Source of the DNA: Zygnema cylindricum
Lineage: Eukaryota > Streptophyta > Zygnematophyceae > Zygnematales > Zygnemataceae
Reading direction: 5' to 3'
Assembly (NCBI GenBank): GCA_037447655.1
Contig: JBBHKE010000629.1
Location: 41,401 to 105,400, forward strand
DNA length: 64,000 nucleotides
In this document: piece by piece, positions 55,729 through 64,000 of the stretch
Layout: each line of letters begins with the position of its first letter
Numbering within the stretch: position 1 is the stretch's first letter
The notes under the pieces: model-generated
What the model was told of the DNA's origin: nothing
Database searches by the model: none
Seen by the model: the letters and a program-made list of their open reading frames with translations, nothing else
Program-made: the position numbers and the translations under genes

Positions 55729-56264
55729 ATATACTTATTGTAAGACCATTGTACTAGAAGGCCTTCAAGGTGATGCTTGTTAATCAGGAGCCATGGTTCC
55801 TCCTCCCATCTTTTTTTGTATCCAATAATGTGGCGCCACGTGGCATCGCGTGACGCTATCTCAAAAGGGCGCCAAAAACTCATTTCTGGTGGCGGCTGCA
55901 ACGATGGTCGTCCGATCAAATATATTTACACAGTTCGGATTCTCGTTCGTGCACGAATTGCATCATATGCGCCTCGTAGTCAGTTTGGTGTGTTTTAGCC
56001 ATCCCGTCATTGTTTAAGTATTTGTGAAACATACAAATTTTATTGTTTCCTTAGCGCCCTAATGGTTAAGGAGAACGGCCATATGGAATCTGTAGATCGT
56101 AGGTTCAAATTTAGCTAAAGACATAATTTTGGAAAAATGCCACTCTACTTTAGTCTATCACCTTCAAAATAACGCGGCAGCCATTGCGTGCCTTTAATTT
56201 TCTCTCTCTCACTTTAGAGTCTAACTAAAATAGAGAAGTGAACTATTAATAACCTATTTCTAAA
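55729..56264 (-). repeat. Copia G 5' LTR (S family), right part
   Basis: Continues 51823-52182 and matches 57420-57943, including the CCACGTGGC block, the tRNA-like module (about 56052-56115) and the GCGGCAGCCAT block. Its right end is eroded (CTAAAA in place of TCAACA). Confidence 0.82.
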
Positions 56265-56578
56265 ACTTATAAATCTCACACTTTATTTTTTTCCAAACAT
56301 AGCTCCCACCATTTGCGAATCAATTATTGTAGAATGCTAATCGTAATTAGAGGTATGTAAGCTAAATCCGTCACCCTAAATTTTGACCCTATCACCATAA
56401 ATAGAGTACATTATTCTTAATCATTCTTTACATTTTTTAAGGTACTTTTTGAATGATCAATAATAACTCTAATATTGTGCCGTTTTAAATAGTGTGGCGT
56501 ATGGTCGATGTCTCACCGTGCAAAATTGTGTTTTATTAATTAAAAAAGTACAAATAATGATTTAATACAGGTCGTTAA
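56265..56578. repeat. Repeat fragment shared with 3530-3620
   Basis: The stretch 56490-56578 resembles 3540-3625 (ATAGTGTGGYGTAYGGTC and TTTTAAGTAAAAAAG-type text). 56265-56490 shows nothing recognisable. Confidence 0.5.
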
Positions 56579-57056
56579 TGTTGAAGGTCATGGGCATTTA
56601 GACTCCGCTCTGATCCACTCCCATTAGGAGGCATACTTGCACCAACTTGGATATTCGTCACTGGAGGAGCAGGTGGAGCACTAGGGCTAATATGAGCACT
56701 TGCAGCAAAAGTTGAGGCATTATCAGACATGTTAGGAGAAACAAACCCAAAAAGGAAAACCTATCAGACTAGATCAATATTGAAAGATACGTAACTACAA
56801 ATAAAAGAGGTCTTTCAATGACACAAACGTATACTACAAGCAAATCAAAAACAATAGAACACAAAACACCTTAAAGTGCACTTAGTGCTTTCATTTCCTT
56901 AATTCTGTGTAGAATGTACATTCTGTATCCAATTTATCAATCCTAATTGAACTAAATACTCAAAAGATCTAGAAATTATCTAAAACGAATGAACAAGGTT
57001 CACCTGAAAATCTACTGACAAAATTCTAAGTACATAGACCAGAATTCTCTTGTAAC

Positions 57057-57943
57057 TGAAATTTTGTGGTATCCATTGACCCACAGAATGAGCAGCCTAT
57101 GTAAAGCCTTTAGGATAATATTTGCCCCTTCTACTTTCCTGCTGAATAAGCGCCGCCCAGGCACACAAATATTCTGACCACTCTCACCCGTGGGAGGACA
57201 AGACTCCCCTGAGTCAAACGCAAAAAGAATCACTGAATTTGCTCACCTGAGCAGTAAGTTATGGCTGGTCAAAGATGACCTTTATAGTTACAAGCTCTCT
57301 TAGAGAGAGAGGTACCTAAATTTTACTAAGTCTTGGTCTGCCTACTCACGACTACTTACTACTAAACCCTAGTCCAATAGGAACACTATATAGTACAAGA
57401 AGGTACAATGGACGATGTACTTATTGTACGACCATTGTACGACAAGGTCTACAAGGTGACACCTGTCAAATCGGAAGCCATGGTTCCTCCTCTCATCTTC
57501 TCCGGTATCAAATAATGTGGCGCCACGTGGCACCGCGTGATGATATCTCCGTATGCCGCCAAAATCTCACTTCGCGTGGCGGCTATAATGCCGGCCGTCC
57601 GATCAAAACATATTTTACACGGTTCAGATTCGCGTACATGCAGAAATTGCTCCTTTTGGTTAGTCTGCTGTTAATTAGCTGTTGCGTTAATGTTTATATA
57701 TTTATGAAACCCATGTGTATCGTTTCGTAACGCCTTAATGGTTAAGGCGTTAGGCTATAGAGAATCTAGAGGTCACAGGTTTAAATCTAGACTTAGGCAT
57801 CATTTTAGCCAAAATACCCTTTACTTCAAAAACTGCCACTTTCTAAATATTGCGGCAGCCATGGCGCGCCTTTGATCCTCACTCTCTTTCTTTAAAGCAA
57901 AAGTAAAATAGGGAAGTGAACTATTAATTACCTCTTTTCAACA
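57057..57943 (-). mobile_element. S-family solo LTR, 887 bp
   Basis: TGAAATTTTG...TTTCAACA, flanked by exact GTAAC duplications (57052-57056, 57944-57948), inserted in copia F's 3' LTR. It is the reference copy for the S family. A box A-like TAATGGTTAAGGCGTTAGGC and box B-like GGTTTAAATCT form a tRNA-like module at 57728-57797, reminiscent of the class II (Ser/Leu) tRNA D-arm. Confidence 0.9.
57728..57797 (+). other. tRNA-like module in the S solo LTR
   Basis: TGGTTAAGGCGTTAGGCT is typical of the box A region of class II tRNAs. GGTTTAAATCT is a degenerate box B. Antisense to the LTR. Confidence 0.6.
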
Positions 57944-58133
57944 GTAACAATGTCAACACCCTAAAAATCCGGGGGTATGTTTCACGTCTACATTCATAGG
58001 CGGCCGTACACACTAATTTACTCAAAGATAACTATTCGAGTAGATACTAAAAATCCACACTAAATATAGCTAATATTGAATAGTTGGTGGTCCAAAAATA
58101 TTTGACGTCCTAGACTCTAATTTCTAAGACGTA

Positions 58134-58170
58134 CTAAAGCTTAATTTTCAATACTCCCCTTAAGCTTTAG
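58134..58170 (-). promoter_or_regulatory. PPT/U3 inverted repeat of copia F
   Basis: CTAAAGCTTAA (58134-58144) and TTAAGCTTTAG (58160-58170) are exact inverses enclosing the PPT GGGGAG and U3 start. Confidence 0.8.
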
Positions 58171-59257
58171 AAGACTTACTCACTTAAACCACATGCTTTT
58201 ATGTAGTACTCAAACTTAAGAGCTAGAAAGTAAGCCAAAGATTTCTGGTCCCAACAAGATATCTTAAGAAAATTTTTATTGCCTCCTAGTCTCTCGTTCG
58301 TGGATTTTGCAAACTTTTGCTCAATACACCAACAGTTGCAGCTATATCACGCCTAGTGCAATTCATAAAGTAAATCAAACCTCTTACTACTTGTCTGTAG
58401 GGTACTTGGGACGTAAAATTTTGCACTTCGGCACTGAGTTCCTTGTCTATTATGACTCCAAACTCATGCTCCATTCCTTCAAGTTTCTGCTTATACTCCA
58501 TAGGAGTTTGGCATCAGCCAATCCAAATTTATCCAATATGTTTCCTATCGTTTTTTTTTTTAGTTTGCCTAATGATTTTCTTTTCTCTATCTCTTTCAAC
58601 ATGTATTCCAAGGATATATTTTACCTCACCCAAATCCTTCATTTCAAATTGTGAATTAAGAGCATGTTTTATTCTAGCAATTCTTTCTTTGTTCCTACTG
58701 ATTAGGAGCAAATCATCAACATACACAACAATGAATATCACCTTATTCAAATTATCACCACCCACCAAATATAATGAATTATCAGAGCTAATTCTAGTAA
58801 ATCCTAACCCTGTCAAGAACTCATGTAACTTTCTTTTCCACTGACGTTGAGCCTGCTTTAAGCCATACAAAGATTTTAAAAGCGTGCACACAAGATTTTC
58901 TTTTCCTGCTTCCTCATGACCCTCAGGCTGCTTCATATAATTGACCTCATTTAAATCACCATGCAAAAAGGCAGCTTTGACATCCATTTGGTGGATGTCA
59001 AAATCCTATATGGCAGCCAATGTAAGTAAGATGCTGACAGATGGAAACTTTACAACAGGTGAAAAAGTTTCTTCATTATCTATCCCCTCTTTTTGATTAT
59101 ACCCTTTAGCAACACAGCGAGCCTTATACATGTCTATAGTATTATCTGGGTTAAATTTTAATTTAAACACCCATTTACTTCGAATAGCCTTTCTTCTAGG
59201 AGGAAGTTCCACCAGATCCCATGTTTGGGCCTCCATAATGGACTTTTTTTTCTTCAT
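58154..59257 (-). pseudogene. Copia F reverse transcriptase, with RNase H core deleted
   Basis: Minus-strand frames 59006-59257 (KWVFKLKFNPDNTIDMYKAR, EGIDNEETFSPVVKF) and 58529-58987 (MDVKAAFLHGDL, SLYGLKQAQRQW, YVDDLLLIS, MKDLGEVKYILGI) give a full RT active site. The connection FMNCTRRDIAATVGVLSKSL follows at 58286-58390. RNase H then jumps from LRYLVGTRN directly to LALKFEYYIKACGLSE: its catalytic centre is deleted. This copy could not have completed reverse transcription alone. Confidence 0.88.
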
Positions 59258-60567
59258 TGACTGCTTCTACCCAGTGTTCTCTTTCATTACTTGATAATGC
59301 TTCCGTCAACGTTAGAGGTTATTCTGTATGTGTAGAGTGAGCAAATGCTACATTTTCTCCCCTGAGTCGCGCACTTCGACTAACTCCACCTGGAAATTCT
59401 GTCGCGGGTATAGATGGTTGGGTCCTCCTCGATACATGTGATTCTTCTTGTGATTCAGTTTTGGCTTGAGGTAGAGGAGAGTCTGCAACTCTTTCAGGCA
59501 TAACAGTTCCTGTTTCTGGTGAAAGAGATGATTGCAAGTCACTTTGAGTTGATGTAGATGCATTTTGTATTTTTTTTTCTGAAAAATATAGGATTTTCCT
59601 CTAAAAAGATATAATCGACACTTCGATATTTCTTTTCATCTGTATGCTGACTAAATACATTTACTATTTTTCCCTCATTCTTCACTATGATGTTTCTGGC
59701 TACCACGACTCTATTTCTTTTAATGTCATATACTTTAAAACCCTTGGCATGATTATCATACCCTAAAAATATCCCTGGTTATGCCTTTTGGCTCTAATTT
59801 CCATTTTTGTGGATCATTATCTAACATGAATATCTTACTTCTAAAAAATTTGAAGTGACTTACATTAGGTTTCTGTCTTGTCCACATTTCGTACGAAGTT
59901 TTATCTTTTACCGCCTTTGTTTCTAACTTGTTTCTCACATAAGCTGCACAATTCATGGCCTCTGCCCAAAATTTGAAATCTATGTCCATCTCAGCCATCA
60001 TTGTCCTAACACACTCTGATATGGTCATATTCATCCTCTCTGAAACATCGTTTTGTTCCAAAGAATAAGGAACAGTTAGCTAACGTGAGATTCCATGCAA
60101 TTTTAGGAATTCTGCAAACTTATTAGAAATGTACTCCCCTCCATATCACATTTGAATCCCGCTATCTTTCTCTCATGCAGATTTTTAACCCAAGCCTTAT
60201 ACTTCTTAAATTTTGCAAAGACTTCATCCTTACTTTTCAAAAAATAAACTGTAGTAAATCTACTATAGTCATCTGTAAAGGTAAGCATAAACTTAGCACC
60301 TCCCACAGATAGATATCTAGATGCCCACCATACATATGAATAAATTAGTTATAGCACCCAACTACTTCTATGATTAGTTTGCAAAGGAAAAGGCAACTTA
60401 TAATTTTTTCCTTTTGCACAACCATCCCATTTATTTGATGCTGGTTTTTGACTAATTTTTACACCTTCTACCATTTTTTGATTTACCATCTTTTCTAATC
60501 TATCACAATTCACATGTCCTAAAAGTTTATGCCATAAATCAAAATCATTGATTACACTAGAGTACAT
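59258..60567 (-). pseudogene. Copia F integrase
   Basis: Zinc module LWHKLLGHVNCDRLEKMV and CDGCAKGK-like text (here WDGCAKGKNYKLPFP, first Cys replaced by Trp) at 60349-60567; core 59756-60306 with KFMLTFTDDYSRFTTVYF, FKCDMEG-type text where RSDNGGE is expected (decayed second Asp region) and NDVSERMNMT with the Glu. The C-terminal WKLEPKGI motif reaches 59756. A Ser/Pro/Gln-rich linker (59319-59560) joins it to RT. Stops and shifts are frequent. Confidence 0.85.
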
Positions 60568-60589
60568 AACATCATTCTCATAAACATTT

Positions 60590-61200
60590 GCAAGACTCAG
60601 TCGGTATAAGTTGTTCCCTCCAGCAAATCCCTCTACACTATTTTCCCATTCTTACTCACTATTTTCTTCCCATTCTCAGATATAATTTTAAAACCTTCAT
60701 TTCTACCACTAATGTAGAGAAAAAATTCCTTAAAAACGCTGGTACATGCAACACATCTTCTAGGACCCTTTTCACAGTTTTTCCACCTATATTCAACATC
60801 AATGACACCCTCCTCTTAGCTTTAGACTTAACAAAAGTATCATCACTAAAATAAATTTTGATAGGAGAGGTAGATTGAATACTTTCAAACAAATGGCGAC
60901 TGCGGCACATGTATGCAGATGCACATGAATCCATAATCCATTAGTCTTCCTCCACGCCTTCCGTTGCTGGTGCCATCGCAGAGTATTTCTTTTCGCTGTT
61001 ATTGGGAAAGCTGCTCACGTACTCCTCTTGAAGTATGTTGGAAAATGTTGCTGGTCCTCCACTTGATTGAGATGGAACTCGGCTTTTGTCCCATCCAGAG
61101 CGACAATTTTCTATAGCTTTCGCTCTCTTGTAGGCATTACACGGCTTGAAAATATAGCCTTTTGCATCACAATAATAGCATGTCAACGGTGACCTTGTAG
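60590..61200 (-). pseudogene. Copia F protease and zinc knuckle
   Basis: The protease text reads MDSCASAYMC: the catalytic DSGA triad has Gly replaced by Cys, which should inactivate it. VSLMLNIGGKTVKRVLEDVLHVPAFLRNFFST follows the family pattern. The knuckle at 61100-61186 reads CYYCDAKGYIFKPC, with Tyr in place of the zinc-binding His. Both signature residues are therefore lost while the frames remain open. Confidence 0.83.
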
Positions 61201-61990
61201 GACCATTACCTCTACAACTGCCATTGTTAATCTTAGAGTCTGAAAACTGGTTAGTAAGTGCTTGAATAGACTTACTACTACCTCTTTATGAAATCTGGTT
61301 AGCTTTGTCACTCAAAATAAGTTGAATTGCTAATGCTATGTTACGTTGACGCTTTCGAAGAGCCTTAAGCCTATCCATGGCTCCCTTGTACTCATCGGGT
61401 AAAGTTCTCATCGATAACATAGCTTGCTAAGGTGGTGAAAAGTCCCCACCTTCACTTGTACTCTGAAAGAACAACCTTTTCATAGCATGGCAATGATCTG
61501 ACATACTACCTCCAAAATATCTAAATTCAAAGATCTCTATTGCTATATTAGTCTGAACAGTGACATCTAGCTGAACATACGTAGCATGTATACTAAACCA
61601 GTTTGGGAAGCCTTTTTCATCTCAAGGTAAGACATTACCAACTCCTTTGTCATAGACTGCTTCAAGACGTTGAGGCAATGGAGATTCTTCTTTCTCCAAT
61701 CCGGTGCAGTCTCATCAGCAGTCCCATCCACAATGGATGACAAGGCCCTCTCTTTAAAATAGGAGCTCAACATATCTTCCGAGTACAAGTAGTCCGATCC
61801 ATCAAAGATAGGCAATTTGGGCGGTGGGCCCATTACCTATAGAAGGTCATGGGCATTTAGACTCAGTTGTGATCCACTCCGATTAGGAGTCACACTTGCA
61901 CCAGCTGGGATATTCGTCCTTGGAGGAGCACGTGGAGCACTAGGGCTAATAGGAGCACTTGCAGTAGGAGATGAGCCATTATCAGACATG
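61201..61990 (-). pseudogene. Copia F gag
   Basis: A leader encoded by the LTR starts at ATG 61988-61990 (MSDNGSSPTASAPISPS...), is Ser/Pro/Ala-rich, and stops at TAG two codons before the PBS ATG; the matching place in the 3' LTR reads CAA CA, and related families have CAG. After the PBS the frame 61567-61833 gives MGPPPKLPIFDGSDYLYSEDM and the gag body. Further stops lie between 61201 and 61560. Confidence 0.82.
61824..61838 (-). promoter_or_regulatory. Copia F PBS
   Basis: GGTAATGGGCCCACC, one mismatch to the half-tRNA PBS of copia L. Confidence 0.85.
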
Positions 61991-62571
61991 TTAGCACAAG
62001 CAAACCTAAAGAGGAATACCTACCAGACTAGATCAATACTGTAAGATATGTAACTACAAATGAAAGAGGTCTTTCAACCATATCAATACTGTAAGATATG
62101 TAACTAGAAATGAAAGAGGTCTTTCAACCAGACAAACATATACTACTAGCAAATCAAAGAAAATAGAACAAAAAACACCTTAAAGTGAACTTAGTGCTCT
62201 CATCTCCTTTACTCTGTGTAAAATGTACATTCTGTATCCAATTTATCAATCCTAATTGAACTAAATTCTTAAAAGATCTAAAAATTATCTAAAACGTATG
62301 TACAACGTTCACCTGAAAATCTAATTATTAAATTCTAAGTACTTGGACCAGAATTGTCTTGTAACAATATCTACACCCTAAAAATCTGGGAGATATGTTT
62401 CACGTCTACATCCATAGGCAGCCGTACACACTAATTTACTCAAAGATAACTATTTGAGTAGATACTAAAAATCCACACTAAATATAGCTAATATTGAATA
62501 GTTGGTGGTCCAAAAATATTTGAAGTCCTAGACTCTAATTTCTAAGACTTACTAAAGCTTACTTGTCAATA
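61839..62571 (-). repeat. Copia F 5' LTR, 733 bp
   Basis: Colinear with the 3' LTR apart from a 50-bp tandem duplication (62031-62080 and 62081-62130) that explains its greater length. Flanked on the right by GTTAT against GTTAA left of the 3' LTR, a near-match target duplication. Confidence 0.87.
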
Positions 62572-63300
62572 GTTATCATGTAACTGTGTTTTAACAAACG
62601 ACGTAGTGCATACGTCATAATGAAATGAAACTGTACGTTTTGTCAGATTTTGTAAGTGTACCTAATTTATAGTAGATATATTCAGTGCCCGAATTTAAGT
62701 CCAAATTAGAGTTATTGATAAATTAGAGTAAATGTTTTTTTTGAAAAGGGTTGATTTCCCAAAATAGAGTTAATTACTCTAATTATTATTTTTCGTTTTT
62801 TTACTCTTATTATTTCTTTACTCTAATTACGATTCGCGGTGTACTTTCATGTGATTCGAAAAAGTACACGTATTTTATTGTCGATAAAGATAAAATATTC
62901 CGTGCGCTTTTCTTTTCGTACGTTATTCGCTGCGTACGATCTTGTTTCTGTGCACAAGAAAACCTACGGTGTACTCCGGCGCTTCTTCCCCTGTTTGTAC
63001 GGATTCCAAGTCACGACAAATTAGTGGTCCATATTCTTACAAGATACTGAAATATTCGTACGGACAAGTGGCCTGGTTTCAATTTTGATTTCTATTTTTT
63101 TACATTTATTTATCTTTTTTTAGGGTTAGCGACTGGAGATTGGCGGAGAAAAAATTGAAAGGGAGAGTTCAAAATTTAGAGCTGGATAATAGAAAAGAAA
63201 AAAGAATAGTAATAATAAAAATAAAAAGGAAATGAAAGCATGAATAATAAAAAAAAAAAAAAAAAAGGGAAAAACACGGAAGCAGGAACTAAGTAGCTTG
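62572..63300. repeat. Non-coding repeat with a MITE terminus, AT-rich
   Basis: 62640-62830 resembles 3748-3900; several TTAGAGT/ACTCTAA motifs are arranged as inverted repeats (62714-62835). The sequence ACGATTCGCGGTGTAC at about 62828-62843 is the inverse of the MITE terminus. No gene seen. Confidence 0.5.
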
Positions 63301-63457
63301 AAATCTCTGTCCTCTTTCTCTCCCTCTCCTTCTCTCCCTCCCCATTCCACTCCCTCTCCCTCTCCCTTTCCCTATCCCTATCTCTCTCCCTCCCTCTCTT
63401 CCTCCCTCCCTCTCTTTCTCTTCCCTCCTCTCCTCTCCCTCCCCTCTGCCCCCCATA
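63301..63457 (+). repeat. Polypyrimidine (CTCCCT)n tract
   Basis: About 150 bp almost free of purines on the plus strand, built from irregular TCTCCC, CTCCCT and TTTC units. Mirror-repeat-rich polypyrimidine DNA can adopt triplex (H-DNA) structure. Confidence 0.8.
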
Positions 63458-64000
63458 CTTTTGTAATGGGCACTCACGTTATTTTTTCTCAAAATTCGGA
63501 AATTTTATTTCTGCCCGAATTCCCGGGCAGGCCAAAAAAAAAACCCAATTCCCATTTTTTTCCTCGGGAAAGGAAAAATTCAGAAAATAATAGAAAATTA
63601 GAAGAAAATAAAACAATAAAAAAATTGACATTATATTCAAAATTTAAAATTGGACCTCAAAAAGAAGAAAAAAGAAAATTAGGAAATTTAAAATCAGTTC
63701 AAACTGTCAATTGGGTCTCAAATTTTAATTCAAAATCTAATTTTATTACTCCTTTAAATTTAAATTTTGATTTAAAAAGGGGAAAAAAAAGGGTTTTCAA
63801 TTGTGCCCCTGGAGGGATACAAATGGGAGTTGAAAATGAGGAAAACGACAAAAAAAAAGAAGAAGACAAAATAAGGGAGCCGGAATTTTTGGAGGTATTT
63901 TTTCAGGAAAGAACTAAAAAAAAAAGAAGAAAAAATGAATAAATAAATAAATAAAAAAAAAATGTTATTTTTTGTAGTTATCATCTCTCTCGCTCTCTCT
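63458..64000. other. AT-rich stretch without a recognisable gene
   Basis: Poly-A and AAATTTTAAAT-like low-complexity DNA, ending in a CT microsatellite cut by the window edge. Confidence 0.45.

Larger units (their letters stand above)
56579..58153 (-). repeat. Copia F 3' LTR, split by an S-family solo LTR
   Basis: Left part 56579-57051, right part 57949-58153; together about 683 bp, matching the 5' LTR at 61839-62571. In element sense it starts TATTGAAAATTAAGC (TG mutated to TA) and ends CCTTCAACA. It encodes the gag leader MSDNASTFAASAHISPSAPP in its last 150 bp. Confidence 0.87.

Noticed and set aside
63298-63942. 214-codon open frame on the plus strand
   Set aside because: It is the translation of the polypyrimidine tract (Ser/Pro) followed by poly-A-rich DNA (Lys/Asn). 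No domain and no plausible gene context.

Overview
This window is eukaryotic intergenic DNA made almost entirely of transposable elements. I found no intact host gene. The main component is Ty1/copia LTR retrotransposons in several families, mostly on the minus strand, broken by stops and frameshifts and nested in one another. Target-site duplications (TSDs) support most insertions. The primer-binding sites (PBS) read GGTTATGGGCCCACC or close to it. That is complementary to the anticodon arm of initiator tRNA-Met (the half-tRNA priming known from Drosophila copia), and the final ACC fits the plant-type initiator stem better than the animal one. Many LTRs carry CGTAC motifs, the core bound by plant and algal SBP-domain proteins. 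I lean towards a plant or algal host, with low confidence. || Layout. 1-533: end of an S-family LTR. 534-9790: no genes; mosaic inverted repeats, TA-flanked MITEs with CAGTACACCG ends, a C30/G26 hairpin, a 62-bp tandem array and an intact 896-bp hAT-type non-autonomous element (8145-9040). 9788-20278: copia B (minus) interrupted by the complete copia A (10331-16740, TSD TCTGG). 20279-28935: remnants C and E of B's family; the LTR beside E is split by the near-complete plus-strand copia D (22130-28189, TSD GTGGC). 29030-31780: non-coding repeats. 31790-35162: unidentified decayed Lys-rich coding remnant (minus), split by an A-family solo LTR. 35166-46667: copia remnants K, L, M and N. 46668-49117: non-autonomous LTR element J inside an N LTR (TSD CGATG). 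49179-56264: chimeric copia G; its LTR is split by T (52183-55728), a young non-autonomous element with 1,308-bp LTRs (TSD ATATA). 56579-62571: copia F, whose 3' LTR holds an S-family solo LTR (TSD GTAAC). 62572-64000: AT-rich DNA and a polypyrimidine tract. || The most interesting signals cut across families. (1) Inverted repeats of differing sequence bracket the polypurine tract (PPT)/U3 junction in A, C, D, E, F, G, K, N and T, as if a hairpin there is selected. (2) In A, D, G, L, N and (with one stop) F, the gag reading frame starts inside the 5' LTR and runs through the PBS, which itself encodes Val-Met-Gly-Pro. (3) The LTRs of the A, G, H, J/L and S families carry an antisense tRNA-like module with box A and box B. 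(4) J and T lack coding capacity but keep the termini of coding families, so they look like parasites of those families.
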